A DNA stretch of 64,000 nt from Psococerastis gibbosa (Eukaryota > Arthropoda > Insecta > Psocodea > Psocidae), in contig OZ020486.1 of the NCBI GenBank assembly GCA_963971405.1, forward strand, positions 30,217,419 to 30,281,418, read 5' to 3'. Below, in pieces: positions 1-17,545 of the stretch (positions are counted from its first letter, which is position 1; the number at the start of each line of letters is the position of its first letter). Made by a program: the position numbers and the translations under genes. Under the pieces are notes generated by a model that saw only the letters and a program-made list of their open reading frames with translations, searched no databases and was not told where the DNA came from.

Positions 1-31
1 TAAAGAAATTTTTACTTAAGCATTTACTCAC

Positions 32-76
32 CATTTCCTTAGGTGGTTTATTATTAGATTTTCCAAATAAACCCAT
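32..76 (-). CDS. CHMP3: CHMP3/VPS24 first coding exon (partial gene)
   Basis: The minus strand reads MGLFGKSNNKPPKEM from an ATG at 76-74 and is followed at once by a GTGAGT donor (31-26). Animal CHMP3 (VPS24) begins MGLFGK...KPPKE, and its first coding exon also covers about 15 codons, so both sequence and exon length fit. CHMP3 is a cytosolic ESCRT-III subunit that co-polymerises with other CHMP proteins on endosomal membranes for vesicle budding and membrane scission; the short basic N-terminus seen here is its membrane-inserting end. The 45-bp exon ends on a codon boundary and the remaining exons lie left of the window. The call rests on only 15 residues, but the match is distinctive. Confidence 0.85.
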
Positions 77-2533
77 GATATTTAATAAGATAATAATAAT
101 CTTGCAATTTTGTTTATAATAAGGTTTCCTCAGAAGGCTGCCATCAGGGGGCTGTCAACGCTGTATAAAATGGAATTTTGCCTTTCTTCCACTAAGAACC
201 GTCTTCTGCTAAGTGGACGGAGATTATTTTTTCCGCACCGCGGCGCTTGCAGCGTTCCCGCTTAAATTCAAATGTTGGTCTGTAACATTTTAGTTGCCAT
301 ATTCCAATGGAGATTAATATTATTTTTTTTATATTCCATTATAATGGCAGTTGACTGTATTACAACGCTTATATTATGTAATGTGCCATTGGCAGTGTAA
401 AGTCTAATAAGCTTACGCATGATAAGTAGATAAGTATCGGTAATACAGTAAGCAGCGTTAGTCAATTGCAGTTCAAACGTTAAATTTCCACATTTCAATT
501 TTATTCATATACTTTTATACTGTACTGAACATTCCCATTAATACGGTAGTTTATTTTTACTCTTTGGCGCTACAGTCTAGAGCCCGTAATGTCCTAAAAA
601 ACTTTTTCATAGCCCGTACGTAGCACATTGTTTATTACTCTAGATTATTATTAGTAACCCATTCGTCCTATGTCGAATGCCTAATACCAACGACCAAAAT
701 TGATTGTTTTTTCCATTAGCAATCCGTTAAACGTCTTCGATGTCAACTTATGCTATCTACTATACGAGGGATAATGGACACGATGAGAGAATGAGCCATG
801 CTCAACATGGACAAAATGTGCATAAACATAGCATAGTCGTATGAATGACATTACCAAGTCAAAACTGAAACCCATGAACGACCTTGGTCTACTAGGCAAG
901 CCACAGCTACCCCGATGCCTTGTAGCCATTGCATCCGTGGTCGTCCCACTACTACCTATTCCTTCTCCCTAGGACTTATCACCCTTTTGACTGGCATATT
1001 AATTGAATTGAAACAGCCCACAACCGAGCAATATCGGACTCTTCTTTTGCTAGCTTTCGGCATTTTTCTACTAAAACTAAAATCTAAAATATAATAGTGC
1101 CCAGTTGAAAATGTAAACAAAACAATGTCAGTGACAGTAATGGCTTTTGGCTGGTAGGCTGGATGGCGTGCGTCCTTCAGTCCTTGATTTTGGACTATCT
1201 TTTTGAAAATATGTTTCAAATTGAGATTTTAGTGATAGTTTTAGAATTTGTAAAAAAATCATTACAATTTTTAAAATACATTTTATTCCCATGAATATTT
1301 AATTTGATATTTAAATATTTACAAAAGAATTTAACTTGAGCTCTGTTGTTCAAGGAAAGTGGACGGAGAAAAAATTTCCGCTGCGCGGCGTGGCGCTGCT
1401 ATCGCGAACTGAATCCCTATCCCGGTGACGAGTCTAGTTATCTGTTGTCTATGGCTGCCATGGCAAGTAATGCAGGCAACATAGCAAAACAAAAAATCTG
1501 ACAGCCATGTAGTGCAACATGATAAATAGGAAAAACGTATAAGTAAATAAACAATTTAAGCTGGTTTGGTTATGGTTAATAATCACTACTTTTATTAATT
1601 CCCTGCAAAATATTGTCTTATAGAGGGAATCCACAATTCTACATTGCATTTGCTTATGATGTGTGTAAGTATAATTTTCCAAAGTCAACTCTCAGTTTAG
1701 ATGGGGAGGTTGGGCTAGCTCCCACACCTGCGCTGGAGCGGTGGCAAACATTTTTAATAAAGTCTCCGTGAACATATGTAAAACTTATGTGCCATGCGGG
1801 AATCCTAGGTAGCGATGAACTTGCCAGGGCAGCAGCCTCAATTTCGGGAGCGGGCCCAGATTCCCCGAACCCCTTCTGTCAACCGCATGGAATATTGTGC
1901 AGTCGGTGGTCAAAGGCTTTGTAGAAACCCAATTCTCACTTGAATCGAGTAAAGTCACTCGCGACTGTGCATTCATGGACACTCTCAAACGCTGACAGAT
2001 GGACTATTACGCTGTGGTCAAAATGGTGCACGTAAAGTAATTGCCGGACATGGGCCCTTCCGTACACGTACACCTTTTACGCATTGGTGTAGCGACAGAA
2101 CCCAAGTGCTGGTTTTGTGTAAGTGAATTCAAACCGGGTTGGAATATCTTAGCGGAATGCCCGTCAATGTGAAGAAGGAGACTGTGAGTCTGTGACATTT
2201 AGGTTTTGCGCAAGTTAAATCTTGGACTTCATGATGTGGGCAAGCCATCAACATGGAATAGTGGCTCAGGGGAGGACTTATGGGCCCAATTTGCGGCCTG
2301 GGTCCGGTCCCTATTTGCCAAACTAGTACTGCTACGGTACCTACACTAATAGCCTAGAGATAAATAGGAAAACATGTACGGGTTCAGTCGTACCAGTTCT
2401 TTTTTAATAGAAAATTTGAATTTTAGGCCAAGATTTGGCCGCCGGTTTTTCTGCCACTTCTCATATTTCAACATTTCAATGGCCGGATTTTACATTAGAA
2501 GACTAATCGATATTACAGCAAAAAGAAAGGGTC
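77..2533. other. Intergenic region upstream of CHMP3
   Basis: No convincing gene is seen. It should hold the CHMP3 5' UTR and promoter (just right of 76), since the gene points left. Open frames are short and lack splice or homology support. One minus-strand stretch (about 959-1063) begins MPKASKRRVRYCSVVGC, faintly like the start of a THAP zinc finger, but later zinc ligands are absent. Two similar 44-bp motifs sit at 211-254 and 1357-1400. Confidence 0.5.
211..254. repeat. Direct repeat motif, copy 1 (second at 1357-1400)
   Basis: A GC-rich block reading AGTGGACGGAGA, a short A/T run, TTTCCGC and then GCGGCG...GC recurs about 1.15 kb away at 1357-1400 in the same orientation. The surrounding sequence is not obviously similar. 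It could be the ends of one element or two scattered copies of a short repeat. Confidence 0.4.
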
Positions 2534-2826
2534 AGCAGCCTGATCATGGCGATTATAATACCGGTATTTATTTATTTATTTTTTTTTTTTTTTTAAAGGT
2601 GAATCGCAAACAAACAATTTAAGGAATGTATCCGATTGACCTCTTCAGTCGCCAATGTAGGTTAGTACCCGTGTTGAGTTACGACACGTCTCCGTCCCCT
2701 GGTATTAAAAATGTAAACAAGATAATTTCATAATGGAAAGTCCTATTCAAAATATGTTTGTTTACATTTTTAATACCAGGGGATTAAATAAATACCGATG
2801 TTATAATCGCCATGATCAGGCTGCTG
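2534..2826. repeat. MITE, family M2 (long terminal inverted repeats)
   Basis: The left end reads AGCAGCCTGATCATGGCG and the right end is its inverted complement near 2809-2826, with further inner inverted blocks (CCTGGTATTAAAAATGTAAA at about 2699 and its complement at about 2760-2779). The arms can form a long hairpin. A SINE-like segment (2586-2697) sits inside the left half, so this copy is nested. Related copies occur at about 26865, 45364-45847 and 62178. No coding capacity: a non-autonomous DNA element. Confidence 0.7.
2586..2697 (+). repeat. SINE-like repeat family S3
   Basis: The segment runs from CAAACAATTTAAGGAATGTA through CCTCTTCAGTCGCCAATGTA to GAGTTACGACACGTCTCCG. Closely similar sequence occurs at 19262-19350 and a more diverged copy at 24870-24990. 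The poly-T/A edges suggest a retroposed element. No clear pol III box A/B pair was identified. Confidence 0.5.
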
Positions 2827-3177
2827 GAGGCTCCCACGGGGTAATCAAATATGGCCAATATGGGGGTTATACTCATCGAGAATCGATTGAATCGATTCCA
2901 GCTATTGCAAACTTTAACACCGGCGGCGAAAAATTGTTTTGGTAGTGCAGTTAATTTTGGAACACATTGTTCTTCATAGTTCTTATGGCATTGAAAAACA
3001 TGATCATAAACAGGCGTATATTGGATTGCATTAGCCCTGACTGATCACTCACAGAATTCAATTTATAATGACTACTTGCTAATAAAAACTAGACTACCGG
3101 TGCGCATTTCCTTGGGACACCCCATTTTCATCTAAAATTCGGCCTACGTTTCCAACGCAATGTGGTCAAATATACAT

Positions 3178-9506
<6,329 letters not shown>

Positions 9507-9720
9507 ATGGAGTGGGTTCAATATTACCAATCTGTTTGCTACCTAATCATAACAGTTAACTTACTGATTGTCATTCATGCGATATCCGCTGTCAACGCTG
9601 AAGAGTGTGCGGCAAGTCTGTATGCCGGACCAGTAGAAGTTCCATTCTTCGTCATGATTAACTTGTACCCAGCCCCTCTTTTCAAAGTTCCCAACGACAA
9701 CGGACTTATCAACATCTGTG
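9507..9720 (+). CDS. Candidate first coding exon of a secreted protein (unknown)
   Basis: An ATG at 9507 follows two acceptor-like sites (TTTTCTAG and CAATTTAG) and opens a 214-bp frame that ends at GCA with a GTAAGT donor at 9721. The product begins with a short head and a strongly hydrophobic stretch (YLIITVNLLIVIHAISAV) and then NAEEC, a good signal peptide with cleavage near residue 31. The mature part continues with VPFFVMINLYPAPLF and ends NGLINICA. I do not recognise the family, and no partner exon was found between here and gene A. The acceptor, signal peptide and consensus donor together make it likelier than a chance frame. Confidence 0.4.
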
Positions 9721-10509
9721 CAGTAAGTTACTCTCGTTCTAAATCAATTTATAATTTAATTATTGATTGCTATGGTAATCCTTACAATAACGTTAATAAG
9801 GTATTAGTAACCGTAATATACTAAAGAATACATCAGTAGGCTAGGGGTTTAAGAACGGGGGGGGGGGGGGGTGCTCGGGGACTTCAGACGCTGGAGTTTT
9901 TTGCCGAAATACTTTCTTCGTTCAGTAATAGCCGCATATGAGACTCAAATAGTAGACGTCCGGTTTTGTAGACGCAGGTTCGGACACTTCCGATATAAGA
10001 TCCTTAAGTCAGGTCTTAGGTCAGTGATCAGCAGATCAAAACTTCGCGCCCGCCACTAGGCTGTATATATAGTTGTACATTCTGTACGCGGTAGTCAAAT
10101 GCATATAGGCTGCTGTATCTTTCTATCTGTAGAACTGATCAGCACTTCACATACTACAGTACGTCTTGAATGCATAAATGCATGCCTACTTTTGGTATGT
10201 ACGCTCTATTCTATAACATCCAGTATTTTTAGGTCTATCTGGTATTTTATTAACTAGTTACTCTATGCTGCATGTAAACCATGTATGTAACAAATATTAC
10301 TGTTAGGCCTAGACAAAGATTTTCTGCGCCATTAATTTTATTCTACTTACTTTCCGAAATTATTGGAGGTCATGACTGGTTTTCTTATATCCCCACTCAT
10401 TTTTTTTATAAAGGGTTGGCCTAGTATGGGGCGCGATAACAAAACACTCAAAGGTTTCCTTGGAAACCACAGCTGCAAATAAGAGTTGCTGGGAAGATAT
10501 TATTGTGGT
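9721..10509. other. Non-coding stretch
   Basis: Holds a poly-G tract at about 9857-9871. I see no exon, RNA gene or paired repeat in the rest. Confidence 0.4.
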
Positions 10510-10684
10510 GGCTATTCCACTTGTCAATATTCCGTCATTTATGCATCAATAATAAGTCTCAACCATATTATAACTTAATTTATAATAGATAAGTTAAGTA
10601 TCTACATAATAGTCTCCTTTAAACAAAAATCTCATCAATTATTGATGCACAAATGACGGAATATTGACAAGTGGAATAACCGCC
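10510..10684. repeat. MITE, family M4, copy 1
   Basis: Inverted ends begin GGCTATTCCACTTGTCAATA and extend about 45 bp (through TCCGTCATTTATGCATCAAT), with the complement at about 10632-10684. The loop contains an AAGTTATAA-type palindrome. Related copies: 29569-29764 and 52493-52937. Non-coding DNA element about 175 bp long. Confidence 0.75.
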
Positions 10685-11046
10685 CAAAAGACTGATCATT
10701 ATCACTAGCCTAGCTAATTATTTTAAAATACTGCGCTTGAAAATATTAAACGCCATTATTGATGGGTAAGTATTGATTATTCATTTTAAAACTAATTTTT
10801 TACGTAGATAAAAATTAATTTAGGCCCATGGGTTATTGTCAAATTGTGTTCTAATTCATAAAAAAAATATGGCTCTATTATAAAGAAACATAAAAATTAA
10901 TTTTTCGTGCGGAGTGCAAAATGCAAAAACAAAGCTAAAAATTTTAAATTTTGGCGCAATGATTAATGTATCCGGTTTAGTTTCACCGCCTTGTAAGACA
11001 ATACCAAAAGTTTATTTTTAAAAATATTTCATCGAAATCAACAAAG

Positions 11047-14000
11047 ATGGAAGAAAAACATCAACCGGACGTATCTCCCGTACAAGTTCAAATGGGTATC
11101 AAACATAAGCAAGGAATGCCCATGCAGTCGCAATTTGAGCAAGCAATATTAGATGTCTACGATTTCTGCATTAAAGAAAAGGAAGCTGGAGTCCCAATAA
11201 TCCCGCTGAACCACTTTGCAAAGCGTGTTACTGAAATGTTAAAAGTAAGTTTTCAGAATGTATATGAAAATTGCAACCCTAGTCATCTTACAAAAAAGTA
11301 TACTCTAAAAGCTGCCCCAATATTGTTATTTTTAATTTATACAAAGAAAATCTGTCGCATAGAACTACTCTGGATATTTCTAAGCTTTGCTGCATCCTTC
11401 AGTGAAATTTGCTCTTGTTGGAGTTAAGCAATTGAACACCAGAAAATTAAAATTTGTCTGTAGCTTATGCTTGCTGAACCAGATTTCTTTGTTATTGCTT
11501 TGTTTGGTAAAGGTTCAGTTTAGCTACCCTTCACAAAATCACAAAATTTGGTTCTATATCGTTGATTTAGCTTTAAAGAAACCCTTTTCCGAAAGAATTA
11601 AAAGTCGGAAAAGTATAGTTTTTTAGTTACAGCCGAATATAGTTCGAATTTTTGCATGGGCAGGTATAGGGACAAATTGCTCGTAAATTTTTTTATGGAA
11701 GGAACATTGTCAGAGGCATGTAAATAAGACAACCCTTGCTTAAAATATGAATTCCCTTGCAAATGGGATGTTTTCCTTCCATATTAAAATCATTTTCATT
11801 CGACTTTTGATACAGCGGGGTAGCTAAACTGAACCTTTACCCTTTGTTTAATGTTTTATAAATTGCAGATATCTGACTCTTCCGTGAAAAGGGTTTTAAA
11901 GAAGAGGGAAAATGGAATACCCTTGGCCCCACTAAAGCGAAAGAGAAACCGAAAAAGCCCTATTACAGACATAGATGATTATACAAGAGACGCAATCGCT
12001 CGTAAAGTCCATGCCTATCAGTATCAAGGTAAGTGTCAGACTGTCGGAGGCTATAGCGCTAACCTCAACTTCAATATTCTTACCCACCACTTCAGGCAAA
12101 AACATTAAAATGAATAGTTTTGTCTGTTCTGTCATTTGGAGCGCGCTATACTAATAACAGCAGAAGAACATCCTGGCTGAAAACCCCATGGCAGTGGTTT
12201 GGCAATAGCCCGAATTCCTTTCAAACTGCAGCAGTCTTCATGGTTCTAATTGCCATTGTGATCTTCAACCAATCTTTGATATATGAGGCATTAAAAGAAG
12301 AGTACTAATTACAATGATTGTTTTTGTACTGTACTTGTACATGAAAGAGAGATGTATGTATGAGAAGTATGTAATTGATACAATTCAAAATACAACACAA
12401 TGTAAACAATACAAACAAAAATACCATACTAACACGTATGGTACCTTCATTCATACACTGATAATAGATAAAAACAGCAAGTTTCTATACTATGCATAGT
12501 TGGTTGATTATTTAGTTACACCATGTATTAAGCTGATTTATAAGTTGTTTGGCATACTAGTTTTGCCTCCGTCATGAATAACAGAGTAGCCGATGCCCGG
12601 GAAAGATAAAGTGGGTCGCAACTACTCGCTGATTCCCCAATTCCTTCATAATATTTATTACTTTCGTTGTTTTGTTAAATTTGTGTAATACACTAATGAG
12701 GAGCCTTGATTTTCGGTTTACAGATAAACAGTTCACAATGGGAACGTTTTTAGAAGAATGCAGAATGGATCTAGGTTTTAAAGGATGCGAAAAGTCTCTG
12801 CGGAGAATACTTGAGAAACAATTAGGGTTTGAGTTTAAAAAAATTGACAATAAACTGAAAATTGAGCAACGTAAGATAAAGCGAACGAAGGTTAAAGTAG
12901 AGAAAATGACTCCCAAGGTCATTAAAAAGAACAACAGCAATGGACGACAACGTGAAGCCATGTCTGTTTCGATCCAGACGCAGACTGTCGGTCACCAGCA
13001 GCAGGGGATTCCCATACTGGATATTTCAATGGCCCAGCGGGGCACTGGCATGGATGAAATGGGTCAGGTTCAAAGGTATCGATATCAGTACTAAATACTA
13101 ACGAATTAATGTATTTTCATAGTTAAAAAGACACTTTATCAGTGTGTGTGTATATATATGTATGTATGTGTGTGTCAAACGTTAAGTAGTCGAAGCAATT
13201 CTGGATTCATGAATAAGAAAGAACCGGTCCGAGTTTACTCAAACATGCTTTCCTATTTATCAATTAGTTTATAGATAATATGAGTAATTCCATAGTAAAT
13301 AATTTTCCTATGGTTCAATTTTGGTTCCATCGTCATCCCTTACCCCAAAGCACTGAATTGATCGATGGGACGATTGCATAGTATAGAACAGGCAGACATA
13401 GTAATAATGGCAGGGTAGGCAATGTATTGGCAATGTACTATTATCCATAATTTCAACAACAAAAATTTTTTTTTACTAAACCAAATGTTTACGATGAGAA
13501 GGGGCGGTACTGTCACTCAATTCTCCCCAGAGTGGCATGGGGAGGGTGGTTTGAGTCTCTAAAGTTGTCACGAGGTGTGGTGACAGCTTCGTCACGCCTG
13601 ATATCAGGACACACCAGGACGAAGTGCCACCTGCAGCGAATGTTAACTGTGGACTCTGCCTCTTGCGATCAGTGTGGCCAACCGGAAACGGTGGAACACA
13701 TTTTATGGGACTGCCCACGCATGGATCTAGCCGCGAGGGATAGACTCACAGTTGCCACTCGTCAAGGTTTGGGGTACTCGGTCACGGAAGTAACGGACAT
13801 TATAGGGATGGCTCTTGAATTAGGGGTATCATCGGTCCTGCAATGCCTTACAAGGGAGCTCGATGATGTAGTCACAATTTAGCACTAACTAAGATTGTGC
13901 TGTTCCTTGGCCTGCTATTAGCTTAGCCAAGTGACCGTAAAAGAAAGCTAGATGTTCGCTTTTGTTACTCTAATGAAAACCGAAAGCATCAATAGAAACG

Positions 14001-15381
14001 ATCCGCAGAATAATTTTTAGTCATTTTTCATAAAAATTTGGTTCTTTTTTCTTTTTTTACCCCCAAAACCAAACTGTCGAGGTGCGAGTGGCCTTTAGGG
14101 CCTTATTAACATTAATAAAGACTACAATATATGTGAATGTAAAAAAAAGCGTTGGAATCGTTTTTGGAAAAAAAATAATTCTTTAGCCGTTTTTTAGGGT
14201 AAAGCCCCCCCAAAATAAAAATACATGGTTCTGAGGCATCATTTTGTTAACCTACATGCCAAATTTAATCAAAATCCACCGAGTAATTTGCCCACAAGTT
14301 GATGAACAGACCGACAGACATTTCGTAAATTTTGGTTCCTGAGACCTCAAAACGTGTAAATCCACTGAGATCTCCAAATTTCGACCATCACAAAGCTTTT
14401 GTACTGCGTATAAATAGGAAAGCAAAAAGTCTTACGTTATCTAAAAAAAAAAAAACATAAGATATCGTAAGACGCTTAGTTCTTATTCTTCATGAGTGAC
14501 GTTTTATCTAATAGTTAACTGACAGTTGTGTGTGTATGTTTTTTTTAGAACATTAATTTTATTTCCACCAACTATTAAGCTGCATGTCCTATGTGGGATT
14601 TTACATAAACGTATTACATGAGCATGAATATTTTTCCTAGTTTTTGAAATAAGGGGCCTTTGTTATGAAACGCTACAAGTGTATTTCATTTATATATTAA
14701 AACGACCCATGTCAATCTCTTCAAAAACTTACAATACATTTTTCCATAACGTTTCGAATTATTAATTATTATTATGGGAATTAATATTGTATATCTTGAA
14801 CATTGAAACGTACAAAATTCTAACTGTAACCATACTGTATGTTGTACAAAATATTTTACTTTTGTTGTAATGTTTAGGTTAGGTTCTAAATACAATAAAT
14901 CTATTTTATATTGCAATAGTTCCAAACACACAGCAGACGCTGCGAGCGGCCACTTTATTACGTCATTTGTGTAATCAGGTTGAACACAATCACAATACCA
15001 GACAAAAAGAAAGAATACCATTACCTATTGTAATTAAACCTAACACAGCCAGAACTAAAAAATTCGCTAAATACACCCTTACTATGTACAACAACCTACC
15101 AATAGACATAAAAACAGCCCTTTTTGTTTATTTTATTTGTTTTATTTTGCCTACCTTGTAGTATTCCTGTGCACCGTCTTCACCAAATGGACAGTCAGAT
15201 GCACCAGCGACATTGCGGGGAAACCATTGAGCACATGACCATTGCAGGACTCGTTCATAGAGGAAATGTTATTGAAAACATACCTATCCATCGTGTAGGG
15301 GAAATGGTTATCCAGCCGCCTCGAATGCAGAACATGGCCGCTATCAATGATTACAGGCAAAAACAAGAAAAATACCAATAA
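11047..15381 (+). CDS. Gene A: transposase-derived HTH protein (4 exons)
   Basis: Exons 11047-11244, 11869-12028, 12724-13075 and 15162-15381 (stop TAA) join in frame through GT-AG introns with phases 0, 1 and 2, giving 309 residues. Residues about 27-85 (QSQFEQAILDVYDFCIKEKE to SSVKRVLKKREN) look like a first HTH module. Residues about 99-170 (DIDDYTRDAIARKVHAY to KSLRRILEKQLGFEFKKIDN) look like a second. This two-module order is that of the DNA-binding half of Tc1/mariner-like DDE_3 transposases as I remember them. No DDE catalytic region follows; instead there is a Lys/Arg-rich linker, a SIQTQTV motif and a tail with TIEHMTIAGLV. Inferred role: nuclear DNA-binding protein domesticated from a transposase. 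Intron 3 carries a repeat copy and LINE pieces. Its tandem paralogue is gene B (17546-24204). Confidence 0.8.
13219..14427 (-). repeat. Repeat F1, copy 2 (interrupted)
   Basis: Starts AAGAACCGGTCCGAGTTTAC and ends near GCGTATAAATAGGAAAGC, so it is an inverted F1 copy in intron 3 of gene A. It is more diverged than copy 1. About 495 bp of LINE sequence (13486-13980) replaces roughly 85 bp of the middle. Confidence 0.7.
13486..13980 (+). mobile_element. LINE ORF2 C-terminal fragment with zinc knuckle
   Basis: The open frame 13532-13882 contains RLISGHTRTKCHL and then CDQCGQPETVEHILWDCPRM, a C-x2-C...H-x4-C knuckle characteristic of the C-terminus of R1/jockey-type LINE ORF2 proteins. It ends with a normal stop but has no reverse transcriptase upstream, so it is a 5'-truncated copy inserted into an F1 repeat. 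Confidence 0.75.
14960..15121 (+). mobile_element. LINE ORF2 C-terminal fragment next to gene A exon 4
   Basis: The frame reads HNHNTRQKERIPLPIVIKPN, then KFAKYTLTMYNNLPIDIKTA, matching the HN.NTR...Y.LYN.LP.DIK pattern of LINE ORF2 ends. It stops about 40 bp before the acceptor of gene A exon 4 (AG at 15160-15161). Confidence 0.65.
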
Positions 15382-15485
15382 TGAATTGTCAGACTTTTTA
15401 AAGTGAAACTTTTTATGGGAGGGCTTAGAAATTCTGACCCGTAACCTTTTCGTTTGGCGGAACACAGCGCAACCATCCTGTTTTT

Positions 15486-15636
15486 CGGGAGACAACTTAG
15501 TGGTGCGGTTGACCACTAGGGGTCTCTAGTTGTCGGGAGACAACTTAGTGTTGCGGACTGTGGTTGACCGCCAGGGGTCTCTAGTTGTCGGGAGACAACT
15601 TAGTGCGGCGGTGACCTCACTAGGTGTCTCTGATTT
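15486..15636. repeat. Minisatellite, three ~50-bp units
   Basis: Three head-to-tail units each begin CGGGAGACAACTTAGTG and end near GGGGTCTCTAGTTGT (about 15486, 15534, 15589). Within a unit GGAGACAACTTAGTG is partly complementary to the end, so each can form a small hairpin. It begins 105 bp after the gene A stop and could lie in its 3' UTR. Confidence 0.75.
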
Positions 15637-17545
15637 GCCTTCGGGAATCGAAGAAGAGGTATCTGCTCTTCTCCCTTTCTTTTTTCTTTCTCGTTGTCTA
15701 TTCCAAAGTAAGTGTAGAATAATCATAATCTTTGCCTGCTATACAAAAGTTTCACTTCTATCGTGTGTTTGTACGACACACACCCAGTGTTTTATTTTTT
15801 ATTCAATGATTTATTCGTTTATTGTATTGGATTTGAATCATACTATTGGGCCTCCATTGAAAGGTTGTGGCCATTTCGACTGTTCCTATTTACAGTTTCG
15901 TTGAAATTTGCTCCAATACTTCTTGCAATACTAGCGGCTCCATGTACTTGTAATTTGTATAGATAGGTAATACGTTTTGAACCCAGTTTTGGTTCATAGA
16001 GGCCAATTACTTCGTATTGATTTGTGAGTCATGCTATCATTTTTGTAAATGCTGTAATGTTGGTATTTACCTACTGTTGGCATGATAGTGAAGCATTTAT
16101 TTTGGAGGAAACAATATACCCGCTGCTGCAAGTAAGCAAGTATGTTTATTGTTTACACGATCGACTTATCATAAATAAATTATTGTAAATCAATTTATAT
16201 AGACATTGACAAGAAGTCAATTATAACTGATATTATGTGTGGCTTTCGATATGGTCGATAAAACTACCATACGATTAGCCAGTGCGAATCTTTCTATCGC
16301 GGCCAATATTGTCTGTTCTGTGACTAGTGTTCAAATTTCAATATTATAAATACTTAAAATCGAATCAATCGAAATGAAATCATACTCTGCAAGAGAGATT
16401 GTCTTCTTATTCATGATCACTTGACAATGAATAGTAACGAAATTGATTTTGTTAACTCAGGCCTAAAATACCTAAAACAAATAATACTTAGCGTGTCCGT
16501 TATATAAATAATGTGATAAGGTAATATATGCAATAATATTGGCTTAACTCTTCTTTCCGAAAACTATAAAATCTAATTGTCAAGTTTAAGAGGTCGACTC
16601 TTAAATAAACACTTCATTCATCATTGTGAACGAAACTAATACATTTTTTTTACTCAGGATGAAACAACTTTTTTTATTATTAATGAGGCACCTTGCCTTC
16701 ACTGGGATTCACCGCTCGTGTTGTAATTTATAATTGCTTTCCTATTTATACGTTGTATAAGGAAAATTTCCGGAAGGTCGAAATTTTCGAATTCGAGATT
16801 TCAATGGATGTACATGTGTATGAGGTGCCAGAAACAAAAAAGTGTTTTTTACGAAATGACTGTCTGTCGGTCTCTTCTTCGATTTTCTGGGCAAACTATT
16901 GATATTACAAAATATTGATGAAATTTGGCATTTAGGTTCACAAAAATCATATCGGGACTATTTTTTTTATTTTGGGCATAACTCAATTTTGGTGGTTTTA
17001 TTACCCTCCAAAATAGGTTTTTAAAAAAACGGCTCCAACAATTTTCTTTAAATTCACATAATATATTGCAGTTGTTGTTATTGTAAACATAATCCAAAAG
17101 GTCGCTTGCTCCTTGATAGTTTAACCCTAGGACAATTGTTTCCCGTGGTACTACTTATAACAGTTCAACTAGATATTAATTTTTAACTAATAATAATAAT
17201 ATCCTGAAGGAGTTTTTATGAACCCAGGCTTACTAATGGGCGAACCATTCTAATAACAGCTGTGACAGTCAAATCTAATTTTTTAAATTTTCATATCTTA
17301 CTGCTATTAAAACCGAAAATGTACAACTTTCCAGAAAGCCCCAAATGAGGCCCAAAAATAAATCATTTTTTACTTCCATGTGGCATACATTAACTTTCCC
17401 ATTTATTATTAATTACTTACAAATTCTGCAGCAATAACTTTAAAAAAATATATTTAAATTACGCGCCAATATTGCAACCGGAAGCAGTTTTTATTGTAAT
17501 TCTTTATCCAGGCATGCGCATTAGAAGGCAGTGGTTGCGTTAATC
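15637..17545. other. Region between genes A and B
   Basis: Contains a partial F1 repeat (16733-17123). The last 80 bp before gene B carry GCGCCAAT, ACCGGAAG (ETS-like) and CATGCGCA (NRF1-like), features common in housekeeping promoters. Nothing else is seen. Confidence 0.4.
16733..17123 (+). repeat. Repeat F1, copy 3 (3'-truncated)
   Basis: Begins ATTGCTTTCCTATTTATACG, follows the F1 consensus through the AATTTGGCATTTAGGTTCAC block and stops after GTCGCTTGCTCCTTGATAG. The right third of the element is missing. Confidence 0.65.

Noticed and set aside
959..1063. Minus-strand MPKASKRRVRYCSVVGC, like the start of a THAP zinc finger
   Set aside because: No second Cys/His pair, no supporting exon, too short.
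15486..15636. CRISPR array
   Set aside because: Units are contiguous without unique spacers, and the genome is eukaryotic.
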